Assembly (NCBI RefSeq): GCF_019665765.1
Contig: NZ_CP081150.1
Location: 2,790,001 to 2,854,000, forward strand
Length of the DNA stretch: 64,000 nt
Direction of reading: 5' to 3'
Source of the DNA: Deefgea tanakiae
GTDB taxonomy: Bacteria; Pseudomonadota; Gammaproteobacteria; Burkholderiales; Chitinibacteraceae
The position numbers and the translations under genes are program-made. Every line of letters starts with the position of its first letter. Positions within the stretch are counted from its first letter, which is position 1. Under the pieces are notes generated by a model that saw only the letters and a list, made by a program, of their open reading frames with translations, ran no database searches and was not told where the DNA came from. Shown piece after piece: positions 27,971-37,167 of this stretch.

Positions 27971-29493
27971 TCGATTCGGCATCCACCATTAGCTCAGCGG
28001 GAGACATACTCCTCGTACTCGCGCTCACCCTGCCATTTATTGGCATGATCATTGCCTTTGTTGTAGGCGGTCGACGAGCCCAGACCATTGCAACGCTGTC
28101 TTTTTTGCTTGGGTTTATTTTAAGCGCGCAGATCGCTTGGCAACTAATCGAATCCGGTCAATCGCTCAACTACTTACTCGGCGGATGGGCACCGCCACTG
28201 GGCATCAAGCTGCACCTTGATGGTTTTTCGGCCGTCATGCTGCTTGCCACATCGGTGATTTTATTTGCCGTCGCCATTTTCGCCCGTGCCGATTTTGAAA
28301 CGCCAATAGATGTCAAAGAAGCCCGTGCGCCATTGATGTTTTGGACGCTATTGCTCGCCGTTTGGGGTGCGCTCAATCTGATTTTCCTCGCTAGCGATTT
28401 GTTTACGCTCTACGTCGCGCTGGAGCTAGTGACTTTTGCCGGCGTTCCCCTCGTTTGTCTGGATGGTAAAGCGGCCACACTAAAAGCGGCATTGCGCTAT
28501 CTGCTATTTGCCTTGCTTGGCTCAGTGCTTTATCTGCTCGGCGCCGTCTTGCTTTATGGCGCGTATGGCACACTCGATATTGCACTTTTAGCTCAAGCCG
28601 TTCAGCCAGAAGCGATTACCTACGCAGCCGCCGCCTTAATGACCGTGGGCTTACTGGCTAAAACTGCGTTATTCCCATTACATCTCTGGCTGCCACCTGC
28701 ACATGCGGGGGCACCGGCGGGTGCGAGCGCGGTTCTTTCTGCATTAGTTGTGAAAGGTTCTTTCTTTTTACTACTGAGGCTCTGGCTCGATGTAATGCCA
28801 GAACTGGTGACGCTATCAGCGGCACAATTTCTCGCTGGATTGGGTGCCACCGCCATTATCGTCGGCAATATCGTCGCATTGCGCCAGGCAAGACTGAAGC
28901 TACTCATTGCCTACTCAACCGTGGCACAGATTGGTTATTTATTCTTAATGTTTCCACTCTTTTTTGGTTTGTCGGCACTCAACTTACCGACCGAAACCGC
29001 AACAACAGGCGGCATGTTGCAAGTCATTTCCCATGCAACAGCCAAGACTGCGATGTTCATGGCGGCGGGGCTGATATACAGCACTTTAGGCCATGACCGA
29101 ATTGCGGATCTGCGTGGCGTAGGTCGACAGCTTCCGCTCACCATGCTGGCTTTTGCGCTAGCGGGGGCATCTTTAATTGGCTTGCCACCCACAGGCGGCT
29201 TCTTGGCTAAATGGCTCTTACTCACCTCAGCGCTGAACACGGGGCAATGGTGGTGGGCAGCGGTAATGCTAGTCGGTGGCTTATTGACCAGTTGTTATGT
29301 CTTTATGGTGTTGGTGCGAGCGATGCAAATCGTTGAAACCCCCGTTACCCCAAAATTAGCCGTACCACGCTATCGCGAGGCCGTTGTGCTCGCACTGGCC
29401 ACATTCGCTTTCTTACTCGGCCTCGCTGCATTTTTACCGATTGATCTGATTCAAATTGGTCGTCCATCTACTCTTTTGTTGGGGCAACCATGA
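27967..29493 (+). CDS. mnhD: Mrp/Mnh-type antiporter subunit D (proton-translocating)
   Basis: 508 residues with about 14 membrane segments, of the NuoL/M/N proton-pumping family. The essential TM5 Glu is present in LYVALELVTFAGV, and the TM7-8 Lys/His pattern in LAKTALFPLHLWLPPAHAGA and LVVKGSFFLLLR. This is the likely active antiporter subunit. Overlaps both neighbours by four bases. Confidence 0.9.
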   Translation: MIDSASTISSAGDILLVLALTLPFIGMIIAFVVGGRRAQTIATLSFLLGFILSAQIAWQLIESGQSLNYLLGGWAPPLGIKLHLDGFSAVMLLATSVILFAVAIFARADFETPIDVKEARAPLMFWTLLLAVWGALNLIFLASDLFTLYVALELVTFAGVPLVCLDGKAATLKAALRYLLFALLGSVLYLLGAVLLYGAYGTLDIALLAQAVQPEAITYAAAALMTVGLLAKTALFPLHLWLPPAHAGAPAGASAVLSALVVKGSFFLLLRLWLDVMPELVTLSAAQFLAGLGATAIIVGNIVALRQARLKLLIAYSTVAQIGYLFLMFPLFFGLSALNLPTETATTGGMLQVISHATAKTAMFMAAGLIYSTLGHDRIADLRGVGRQLPLTMLAFALAGASLIGLPPTGGFLAKWLLLTSALNTGQWWWAAVMLVGGLLTSCYVFMVLVRAMQIVETPVTPKLAVPRYREAVVLALATFAFLLGLAAFLPIDLIQIGRPSTLLLGQP

Positions 29494-31127
29494 GCTTTGC
29501 AACACTACTGATCGGCATTACCGTTGGCCTACCCTTTGCGCTGCTGCTGGCCTGCTTCTTAGCACCTGCCCGCAAGCATATGCTGGGTATATTGCCCTAT
29601 GCACCGATACCCTCACTATTTGCGGCAATACTCTCGGTTGATGCGCCAGCGCTGGTTTTGGGTAACGCGCGAATTCCGGTGGCTTTTGAATTAGATTTAC
29701 CGGGTGCAATTTTGTTGGGCGCATCGGCTATTTTGTGGATTGCAAGTGCCTGCTACGCGCAAAAATCATTACCACCCACAGTCAATCCCGAACGCTTTTC
29801 CGTGTGCTGGTTAATGACCCTCGCTGGCTGCATGGGCGTATATCTCGCGGCGGACATGGTGAGCTTTTATGGGCTATTAGCACTGCTCAGCGTGGGGGCT
29901 AGCTGCCTGGTGATGATAGAAAGCTCGCCTCGCTCGCAAACTGCGGCCATGATTTACCTTGGCATCGCCTTATTTGCCGAGACCTTTTTATTGCTCGCTT
30001 TTGTCTTGCTGGCCTCGATTACACCCGAACATAGCTTGTGGATTCAGGATGCCTCGGCGGCGTTGGCAGACTCATCCATGCGCGATCTCATTATCGCTTT
30101 ATTGGTGCTTGGTTTTGGTATCAAAGCCGGCCTCGTACCCACGCACTTTTTCATGCCCAAAGCCTATAGCGTCGCCATTCTGCCGGTGGCTGCAGTACTC
30201 AGTGGTGCGGTTATCAAGGCCAGTGTCTTGGGTTTGATTCGTTTCTTACCTGAGCACATTGCACTACCCGATTGGGGCATGGCACTGGCCGCCATCGGAT
30301 TATTCGGCGCACTCTATGGCGTGGCGATTGGTTTAACGCAGAAAGACCCGAAAACCATCCTCGCCTATTCCAGCGTCAGCCAAATGGGTTTCATCATTGC
30401 CATTTTGGGCATGGGCATCATGGTGGCCGACGAGGGTTCGCGATTGGCCGCTGCATTTTATGCTGCGCGTCATGTCGTCGCCAAAGGCGGATTATTTCTC
30501 GCCATAGGCGTCATTGCCGCGACTGGACTGCGCCGCTATTGGATCGTATTTACACCCGTTATATTGGTTGCACTCAGTTTTGCAGGCCTGCCACTCACAG
30601 GCGGCGGACTTGCAAAATCAGTCACTAAAGATGTGATGGGCGATGGCTTGGCCTATACGATAGCCACCTTGTCATCCGTCGCCAGTACGCTGCTGATGCT
30701 GCATTTTATTCATCAACTCAAAACGACTTTCGCCAACAACCCCGATGCGAAGTCACTCAGCAGCCAAAACGGGTCTTGGTTGATCTTAGCCATCGCTTGC
30801 TTGCTGCTTCCCGTAGCATTAATTGCCTACGCACCAAGTCATGATTTGGCCAAGGCGCTCGAAGCGTACACGCTGTGGGCGGGCTTATGGCCAATTTTGG
30901 TCGGCATCTGCATTGCGCTGCTGGTATCTCGGTTGCCTATCCGTGCGCCGCAAATCAGCGCTGGTGATATTGGTCACGCAGTACTTAATGCGTTTACTCA
31001 CCCTACAGCGGCGATCAGCACCCGCGTTGCCAAACTGGATGCGGCACTGGGTCAATGGCCGATTGCAGCGATGACATTACTCAGTGTGGTCATTCTATTC
31101 TCCATCGCCTTCATCTTTGGCAATTAA
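29490..31127 (+). CDS. Second NuoL/M-like antiporter subunit, degenerate
   Basis: 545 residues with about 14 membrane segments, a paralogue of the preceding MnhD. The conserved TM5 Glu is missing: the matching position reads YGLLALLSV instead of YVALELVTF. Some TM7-8 features remain (GIKAGLVPTHFFMPKAY and VIKASVLGLIR). It is more like the MbhH-related or hydrogenase-4 B-type accessory subunits. It may have a structural or different coupling role. Last gene of the antiporter module; the next gene starts 13 bases later. Confidence 0.82.
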   Translation: MSFATLLIGITVGLPFALLLACFLAPARKHMLGILPYAPIPSLFAAILSVDAPALVLGNARIPVAFELDLPGAILLGASAILWIASACYAQKSLPPTVNPERFSVCWLMTLAGCMGVYLAADMVSFYGLLALLSVGASCLVMIESSPRSQTAAMIYLGIALFAETFLLLAFVLLASITPEHSLWIQDASAALADSSMRDLIIALLVLGFGIKAGLVPTHFFMPKAYSVAILPVAAVLSGAVIKASVLGLIRFLPEHIALPDWGMALAAIGLFGALYGVAIGLTQKDPKTILAYSSVSQMGFIIAILGMGIMVADEGSRLAAAFYAARHVVAKGGLFLAIGVIAATGLRRYWIVFTPVILVALSFAGLPLTGGGLAKSVTKDVMGDGLAYTIATLSSVASTLLMLHFIHQLKTTFANNPDAKSLSSQNGSWLILAIACLLLPVALIAYAPSHDLAKALEAYTLWAGLWPILVGICIALLVSRLPIRAPQISAGDIGHAVLNAFTHPTAAISTRVAKLDAALGQWPIAAMTLLSVVILFSIAFIFGN

Positions 31128-31140
31128 ACAGGAAACAGGG

Positions 31141-31674
31141 ATGGGCAATCAAATTGAACTCCGCATCAACACCATCGAACAATTATTTAATAATTTCGAC
31201 CCAGCTCCTTTTCGTGAGCGAGAACTAGATCCTCAAGCAGAACGCTATATTTTAGCCAATAGCGAAAATATCCCAGCAGGCGAATCTATTGAACTCTCGG
31301 TATATTTGCCTGCTGATAAAGTTTCGCTTGTCGATGCGGCGCAGTTGGAGCAAACGATACGTTATCACTTTGAATTAAAAGCCGAGGATAAAACTGCAGA
31401 ACTTAAAAAATCGCTAAAACTCGGGCGCAAGGGTTTATTGCTTGGCTTTTTGGTTTTTTTAGTCTGCACTTTGATTGGTTTGGCGCTGATGAATGCCTTT
31501 CCTGATTCCCGCTTAATTGTCACGCTCGAACAAAGTTTAGTGGTCTTTGCATGGGTTTTAATTTGGCGTCCGGTTGAAATCTTGACCTATGATCGCTGGC
31601 CTTTAGTGAGTGAATACAAGCAATTGCGACACTTAACTCAGGTGAAAGTGACGCTCAAAGCACAAACAGCGTGA
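31141..31674 (+). CDS. Membrane protein of unknown function after the Mrp operon
   Basis: 177 residues from ATG 31141. The first ~100 residues are hydrophilic and charged (SVYLPADKVSLVDAAQL). Two membrane segments follow at about 103-121 and 132-148, with RPVEILTYDRWP after the second. No family recognised. The 13-base gap to the antiporter operon suggests co-transcription. Earlier in-frame starts lie inside the upstream gene and are unlikely. Confidence 0.7.
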   Translation: MGNQIELRINTIEQLFNNFDPAPFRERELDPQAERYILANSENIPAGESIELSVYLPADKVSLVDAAQLEQTIRYHFELKAEDKTAELKKSLKLGRKGLLLGFLVFLVCTLIGLALMNAFPDSRLIVTLEQSLVVFAWVLIWRPVEILTYDRWPLVSEYKQLRHLTQVKVTLKAQTA

Positions 31675-31745
31675 ACTTGTTACAATCAGCCAAAATATTG
31701 ATTTCATTAAAAAATCAAAACTTATCGCTCGACAGGGAACAATAA

Positions 31746-32804
31746 ATGAAACCGACTCAACAGCCACTCGCATTGCTTTTACTGCTCGCTACAGCGGGCG
31801 GCGCCATCGCGCAAACGCCGGTGAACTGCCGCAGCATTGTATCGAGCACCGAACGACTCGCTTGCTACGATCAAGCGAACGGCGCACCTGAAGTCAATAC
31901 CACCAGTACCGCAAGCGCCACGACCACAACAACTGTTGCGGCTAGTACAGAAGTAACGCCAGCTCAAGTTAACGCTCCAGCACCAGCCAGCACGATGGCC
32001 ACGGCACAGCCAACTTCGATCATCGATGCGGCATGGGGCTTTGATCCTAGCTCTGATCGCTACCAACTGGGCATGTACAATTCCAATTATCTATTGCTTG
32101 GCCGCTATTCGGATAATCCAAATGACGCGCCCTATCAGGTTCTGCAATCCGATGGCAAAGTAGAGCTAGACTCTATTGAAGCCAAGTTCCAGCTCAGCTT
32201 TAAAGGCCGTATCTGGACTACAGATGATCGCCGCTGGGGTGTTTGGGGAGCCTATACCCAAAATAATAATTGGCAAGTCTATAATGCCGACCAATCACGT
32301 CCGTTCCGCGAAACGAACTACATGCCAGAGCTAATCGTGAGTTTCCGCCCTGATGTCGATTTAGGCGCAGGCTTTAAATGGAAACTACTCAACGCCGGCT
32401 ACGCCCACCAATCGAATGGCCGCACCGAGTCAATTTCTCGCAGTTGGGACCGACTGTTTGCTGAAGTGGGTATCGAAAACGGCAACTTCGCCATCTACGG
32501 CAAAGCTTGGTATCGCCTACCAGAAAGCGATGACGTTGATGAAAATGCCACCATCCTTGATTACTATGGCCGCGGTCAGCTCAATGCGGTTTACCGCTGG
32601 AATGGCCACAGCTTCACGGCGCTAGCCCGTGGCAATTTCAATACCGGCAAAGGCTCACTCCAAGTGGGCTGGTATTCACCACCGGTCATCGGGCCACTAC
32701 GCGCTTATGTGCAAGGGTTCACGGGTTATGGCGAAACGATGATTGATTACAATTGGCGCCAAAACACCATCGGCGCCGGCTTTGCATTAAACGATGGTTT
32801 CTAA
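31746..32804 (+). CDS. pldA: Outer-membrane phospholipase A
   Basis: 352 residues. A signal peptide ends at GAIAQ. An N-terminal Cys-containing block (NCRSIVSSTERLACYDQ) common in neisserial PldA is followed by a Thr/Ala-rich linker (about 48-92), then a 12-strand barrel. The active site His221 and Ser223 lie in YAHQSNG, with the RSWDR stretch after it. It hydrolyses phospholipids that reach the outer leaflet, using calcium. Own promoter likely; GGGAAC precedes the ATG. Confidence 0.93.
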   Translation: MKPTQQPLALLLLLATAGGAIAQTPVNCRSIVSSTERLACYDQANGAPEVNTTSTASATTTTTVAASTEVTPAQVNAPAPASTMATAQPTSIIDAAWGFDPSSDRYQLGMYNSNYLLLGRYSDNPNDAPYQVLQSDGKVELDSIEAKFQLSFKGRIWTTDDRRWGVWGAYTQNNNWQVYNADQSRPFRETNYMPELIVSFRPDVDLGAGFKWKLLNAGYAHQSNGRTESISRSWDRLFAEVGIENGNFAIYGKAWYRLPESDDVDENATILDYYGRGQLNAVYRWNGHSFTALARGNFNTGKGSLQVGWYSPPVIGPLRAYVQGFTGYGETMIDYNWRQNTIGAGFALNDGF

Positions 32805-32826
32805 AAACGAGGCCTGAACTCAAATA

Positions 32827-32859
32827 TGCTTCGCTATTCATCAGTAGAATAGCGAAGCA
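32827..32859. terminator. Hairpin between convergent pldA and tlyA
   Basis: TGCTTCGCTATTC pairs perfectly with GAATAGCGAAGCA around a 7-base loop. The U tract is weak on both strands, so it is a probable but not classical terminator. Confidence 0.55.
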
Positions 32860-32919
32860 ATTAGATCAGGGTATATCAACGAAGAGCAATTTCAACAATA
32901 GCCAGATACATATACCCAA

Positions 32920-33663
32920 TCAAACAGCAACACCCTGAATAAAAAATTCCCGATTTCCATCGCCACCGGCAATCGAACTGGCAAAATAATTCAGTACCTC
33001 AAAACCCTCGACACACGCTGCAGTACGGATTTTCTCTTCGACGTGAGGATATAAATTCTCATCACGCACAATCCCGCCCTTGCCCAACGCTTGTGGGCCC
33101 AGCTCAAATTGTGGCTTCACTAAAAACAGCAATTTTCCTCCCACCGGCAAGACCGCACGTAGCGCGGGCAAAACTAAAGTCAGCGAAATAAACGAGATAT
33201 CGCCCACAATCAAATCAATCGATTCGTCATTAAGCGCTGATGCTATCGTCTCTAAACTCAGATTGCGCGCATTCACGCCTTCAAACTGCGTGACACGTGC
33301 GTCCGCCAGTAAGCGCGGATGCAATTGATCATGACCAACCTCAACGCCAATCACTCGCCGCGCACCAGATTGTAATAAGCAGTCGGTAAAACCACCTGTT
33401 GAAATCCCGACGTCCAGCGCCAGCATGCCGGTCACATCCAGCTCGGCCGCCGCCAGCGCGCCAGCGAGCTTAATTCCGCCACGCGACACATAGCGATCGA
33501 GTTCATCCGGCGTCACCGTTACTTCGGCATAGGGGGCGAGTTGACTCGCCACCTTGATCAATACTTTACCGTCGACCTGCACTCGCCCAGCCAAAATCAT
33601 TGTTTGCGCAGCGGTACGCGAGTTTGCCAAACCATGCTCGACCAACCATAAATCAGCGCGCAT
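32920..33663 (-). CDS. tlyA: TlyA-family rRNA 2'-O-methyltransferase
   Basis: 247 residues. An N-terminal S4 RNA-binding domain (MRADLWLVEHGLANSRTAAQ, 1-60) is followed by an FtsJ-like SAM-dependent domain with LALDVGISTGGFTDCLL and the catalytic Lys in LVKPQFELG. Known members methylate cytidine 2'-OH in 16S/23S rRNA or have a haemolysin-like history. Cytoplasmic. It is downstream of the pseudouridine synthase on the same strand, with a 90-base gap. Confidence 0.9.
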   Translation of the reverse strand: MRADLWLVEHGLANSRTAAQTMILAGRVQVDGKVLIKVASQLAPYAEVTVTPDELDRYVSRGGIKLAGALAAAELDVTGMLALDVGISTGGFTDCLLQSGARRVIGVEVGHDQLHPRLLADARVTQFEGVNARNLSLETIASALNDESIDLIVGDISFISLTLVLPALRAVLPVGGKLLFLVKPQFELGPQALGKGGIVRDENLYPHVEEKIRTAACVEGFEVLNYFASSIAGGDGNREFFIQGVAV

Positions 33664-33753
33664 TTATTCAATCCAATAAGAAGCCCTCTCTAGTGAGAGG
33701 GCAAGGTAACAAACTAAAGTCAGACAGACGTTGGCATTGCCAATGCGATCTGA

Positions 33754-34509
33754 TTAGAAATCCATATCGCCGCCAACAAATGACTCGTCTGGCGCCAGGT
33801 AGCGCCATTGCCCGCGTGGCAAATCGCCCAGCATGATGCGACCAATGCGAATCCGTTGCAGCCCCACGACTTCCAGCCCCACCAATTCACACATCCGGCG
33901 AATCTGGCGCTTTTTACCTTCGCGCAAAATGAAACGCAGTTGATCTTTATTCTGCCACCAAACCCGTGCGGGTTTGAGTTTGGCGCCATCAAGCTCCAAA
34001 CCGTGATTGAGCAGACGTAAACCATCGCCTTTCAAATGGCCCGAAACCCGCACCAAATATTCTTTTTCAACTTGCGAGTTTTCGCCAATCAGCGTTTTGG
34101 CAACCACACCATCTTGCGTGAGCACCAAGAGGCCAACCGAATCAATATCCAAGCGCCCCGCAGGCGCAAGACCTTGATAATGCACAGGCGAAAATGGAAT
34201 ACCGCTATTGTCACCCACCCAGTGGTTTTCTGGCTTGAACAGCACCACGGCAGGCTCGTAGCCATCTTCGGCCTGACCCGACACATAGCCCACCGGCTTA
34301 TTGATCAAAATCGTCACCCGACCCGCCTGCACTTGCGCAGCAAATTTATGCAGTTCAATATGTTGGCTTGGCAAGACTTTAGTGCCGAGCACGTCGACGA
34401 CTTGGCCATCGACCAAGACCCAGCCACGGGAGATATATTCATCGGCCTCGCGACGCGAGCACAGGCCCAATTCGGCCATGCGTTTAGATAAGCGAAGTGG
34501 TTCTTCCAT
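33754..34509 (-). CDS. RsuA/RluF-family 23S rRNA pseudouridine synthase
   Basis: 251 residues. An N-terminal S4 domain ([18 protein letters not shown]) precedes a catalytic domain with the Asp in [34 protein letters not shown] is the family's C-terminal signature. The [13 protein letters not shown] segment points to the RluF-like branch. Divergent from sirB2. Confidence 0.88.
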   Translation of the reverse strand: MEEPLRLSKRMAELGLCSRREADEYISRGWVLVDGQVVDVLGTKVLPSQHIELHKFAAQVQAGRVTILINKPVGYVSGQAEDGYEPAVVLFKPENHWVGDNSGIPFSPVHYQGLAPAGRLDIDSVGLLVLTQDGVVAKTLIGENSQVEKEYLVRVSGHLKGDGLRLLNHGLELDGAKLKPARVWWQNKDQLRFILREGKKRQIRRMCELVGLEVVGLQRIRIGRIMLGDLPRGQWRYLAPDESFVGGDMDF

Positions 34510-34598
34510 TTTTTTTCTACATTTAAGGCCGACAATGCAACATTTTACTGTTTTAATCGTCTAGGCATAAGACCTATTCATCACATCGAGACAAAAGC

Positions 34599-34982
34599 AT
34601 GGAATATTATTTGGACATCAAGCATTTACACCTCAGTTTAATCACCCTTTCTGGCGTGCTATTTTTACTCCGTGGCATATTAATGCTGAAGTCCTCCAAG
34701 GCACTGCAAATGAAAACCTTGCGGATTGCCCCGCATATTATCGATACCGGCTTATTGATTTCAGGCGTGAGTTTAGCGGTGATGCTGGGCTTGAAACCCA
34801 GTGAAGCGCCATGGATTATGGCAAAACTGATTGCTTTGGTGGTGTATATCGGCTTTGGCACCATTGCGATTAAGCGCGGTAAAACCTACCTGATCCGCGC
34901 CACCGCTTTTATTGCGGCGCTCTGTACCTTTGGCTATATGGTTTCGGTCGCCATCACAAAAAGCCCAATCCCTTGGGCTTAA
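34599..34982 (+). CDS. SirB2-family inner-membrane protein
   Basis: 127 residues with four membrane segments, starting DIKHLHLSLITLSGVLFLLRG as in the SirB family (shown at residues 6-26). Despite the name (invasion gene up-regulator), the biochemical role is not known. Single gene diverging from the pseudouridine synthase. Confidence 0.85.
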   Translation: MEYYLDIKHLHLSLITLSGVLFLLRGILMLKSSKALQMKTLRIAPHIIDTGLLISGVSLAVMLGLKPSEAPWIMAKLIALVVYIGFGTIAIKRGKTYLIRATAFIAALCTFGYMVSVAITKSPIPWA

Positions 34983-35001
34983 AATAACTGCGGCGTCCAA
35001 C

Positions 35002-35238
35002 TCACAAATGACCGCGGTGGATGCCGCCATAAAGCTGTTTTTCCCGCGCTAGCAGCTTTTTGTATTCTTCAAGCTGCTGAGTGCGGGCATGCAAGCGCAT
35101 ATACAAAATAATAATCGCCGCCAGCATGAGCAATAAAGCAGACACAACACCGATGGTATTACTACTCCACAAGGCACTGCTTACCCCCAAGGCTTGGCAA
35201 CCATAGGGTAGGCATTCGTACATGACTTTCGGCAGCAT
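35002..35238 (-). CDS. Small single-span membrane protein
   Basis: 78 residues with one strong membrane segment (about 30-48) followed by a charged helix (ARTQQLEEYKKLLAREKQ). No family recognised. It lies 99 bases downstream of the mobA-moaC fusion on the same strand. GGAGGG just upstream of its ATG supports translation. Confidence 0.6.
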   Translation of the reverse strand: MLPKVMYECLPYGCQALGVSSALWSSNTIGVVSALLLMLAAIIILYMRLHARTQQLEEYKKLLAREKQLYGGIHRGHL

Positions 35239-35337
35239 GACGCCCTCCTGATTTACACGGCGGAGAATGATTTATCATACGCCAATGTTTCACATTGAGA
35301 GCTACCGCTCAGAGCTTAATTCTTTATTTTCAGCGAC

Positions 35338-36438
35338 TTAAATAACAAACATATCTGACGAAGCCTGCCAATGCCCCGACTTGCCACCGATTTTTTCCAG
35401 CAGGCGGATGTCACTCATCACCATGCCTTTATCCACCGCTTTGCACATATCGTAAACCGTGAGCAGCCCGACATTCACCGCCGTTAATGCTTCCATTTCG
35501 ATCCCGGTTTTGCCATAGGTTTCGCAGGTCACAATGCAACGCACCGTCGATTTCATTCGATCGACTTGAAAATCGACATTCACTTTAGTCAAAGGCAAGG
35601 GATGGCAGAGCGGGATTAAATCACTGGTTTTTTTCGCGGCCATAATCGCCGCAATTCGCGCGACCCCGAGTACATCACCTTTTTTATTTGTACCATCTTC
35701 AATCAAACGCAGTGTATCGGGCAACATGCGAATATCACCCTGCGCCGTAGCCACACGATGCGTCTCTGCTTTGGCACCCACGTCGACCATGTGCGCATCA
35801 CCCGCACTATTAAAATGCGTTAACCCCCCCGCAACAGGGATCGCTTCGGCTCCCGATAGGCGATTAGCCAAGCCCGATAAATCATCCAAGGTATTCAAAT
35901 TAGGGAAGCTGTCTTTGGCAAACGTCACTTCAACTGCGCCGATACTTTTGAGCCAATCGAGCATTTTCAAACGGCCGCAAGACAAATGCTCAACTAAAGA
36001 CGGCAATACCGAACGTGACAGCAAGCAAATCGTTGGATAAAGACGGCCATCGCTGGTTTTCGCCACCGCCGCCTGCGCTTTGGATGACTCCATCGCAGCG
36101 CGCAATTGTTGCAGCAAATCAGCAGGTAAAAACGGCGAGTCGCACGGAATCACCAGCATCAGTTTGGCAGGCGAGGCCAAAAATGCCGCATGAATCCCGC
36201 CCATAGGCCCTGGGTGATTCGGATAAACATCACGCAGCACCGCAAAGCCATAGCGAGCGTAGTCGGGTAGATTGCGATTGGCAGAAATCAGGACGTGATT
36301 CACAGGCGTAGATTGGCGCTGCACGCCCTCTAAGCTCCATTCGATCAGCGGTCGCCCCGACAGCTCGACCAAGCCTTTATCACGCCCGTCCATTCGTCGG
36401 CCTTCACCGCCCGCTAAAATCACCGCATCAACGATCAT
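35338..36438 (-). CDS. MobA-MoaC fusion, molybdenum cofactor synthesis
   Basis: 366 residues from ATG 36438. Residues 1-~200 are a MobA guanylyltransferase ([19 protein letters not shown] nucleotide-binding motif, [19 protein letters not shown]). From about 206 the chain is a complete MoaC ([50 protein letters not shown]), which makes cyclic pyranopterin monophosphate. The two act at opposite ends of the pathway. No stop or frameshift separates them. It begins four bases after the moaE stop. In-frame codons further upstream overlap moaE and are not used. Confidence 0.9.
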   Translation of the reverse strand: MIVDAVILAGGEGRRMDGRDKGLVELSGRPLIEWSLEGVQRQSTPVNHVLISANRNLPDYARYGFAVLRDVYPNHPGPMGGIHAAFLASPAKLMLVIPCDSPFLPADLLQQLRAAMESSKAQAAVAKTSDGRLYPTICLLSRSVLPSLVEHLSCGRLKMLDWLKSIGAVEVTFAKDSFPNLNTLDDLSGLANRLSGAEAIPVAGGLTHFNSAGDAHMVDVGAKAETHRVATAQGDIRMLPDTLRLIEDGTNKKGDVLGVARIAAIMAAKKTSDLIPLCHPLPLTKVNVDFQVDRMKSTVRCIVTCETYGKTGIEMEALTAVNVGLLTVYDMCKAVDKGMVMSDIRLLEKIGGKSGHWQASSDMFVI

Positions 36439-36442
36439 TGCA

Positions 36443-36907
36443 TCATTCCCAACGTTGCCTTGCCGTTTGGTCGGACTCGCGCGCATCCACCCAGATACTG
36501 GCGTTTGCAGTGACTTCCTTTTTCCAAAACGGCGCCTCAGTTTTAAGATAATCCATGATATACGCATTTGCAGCATATGCGGCATCGCGATGCGCGCTCG
36601 CGGTCAAAACCAACACAATTTGCTCAGCTGGGCGTAAGGGACCAACTCGATGAATCAAAGTCACCGCATCCAAGGGCCACCGCGCTTTCGCATCAGCAAC
36701 AATCTGCTGCAAAGCGCGCTCGGTCATTTTCGGATAATGCTCTAACTCCAGCGCGATCAATTCTGGTTGTGGATTGAGATCCCGTACCCGACCCACAAAC
36801 ATCACTACCGCGCCGATGGTGGCGTCACCCGCGAATCTCGCGTATTCCGCGGCGACATCAAAATCCTGCTCCTGTACAACAATCACATCCGCGACAATTT
36901 TATCCAC
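36443..36907 (-). CDS. moaE: Molybdopterin synthase catalytic subunit
   Basis: 154 residues. A GTG at 36907 is chosen because GGAGG sits six bases upstream; an in-frame TTG two codons earlier overlaps the SD. Motifs [37 protein letters not shown] and FWKKE (catalytic Lys) match MoaE. It inserts dithiolene sulfur into precursor Z with MoaD. Starts two bases after the moaD stop. Confidence 0.94.
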   Translation of the reverse strand: MDKIVADVIVVQEQDFDVAAEYARFAGDATIGAVVMFVGRVRDLNPQPELIALELEHYPKMTERALQQIVADAKARWPLDAVTLIHRVGPLRPAEQIVLVLTASAHRDAAYAANAYIMDYLKTEAPFWKKEVTANASIWVDARESDQTARQRWE

Positions 36908-36909
36908 GC

Positions 36910-37158
36910 TCAACCTCCGGTCACCGGCGGAAAAATCGCCACTTCTGCGCCTTCAGGGATCGCATCGCTCAAACGCGCCATCTCTTGATTAATCGCGACG
37001 CGAAATACCTTGCCACCCGCCAACTCCTCAGCCCAAACGCCACCGCGAGCAGCCAGCAAGTCAATCAAATCCGCCACCGTCGCTGGCGATTGCGGCAATT
37101 GCTCTTCAGCCAAACCCAATACTTCTTTTAAACGCGCGAAATACACCACTGAAATCAT
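36910..37158 (-). CDS. moaD: Molybdopterin synthase sulfur carrier subunit
   Basis: 82 residues. Ubiquitin-like protein ending in the essential Gly-Gly (FPPVTGG), which is thiocarboxylated by MoeB-like enzymes. ATG 37158 follows AAGGA at the right spacing; an upstream TTG is not needed. Sits between moeA and moaE. Confidence 0.93.
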   Translation of the reverse strand: MISVVYFARLKEVLGLAEEQLPQSPATVADLIDLLAARGGVWAEELAGGKVFRVAINQEMARLSDAIPEGAEVAIFPPVTGG

Positions 37159-37167
37159 GTTCAATCC

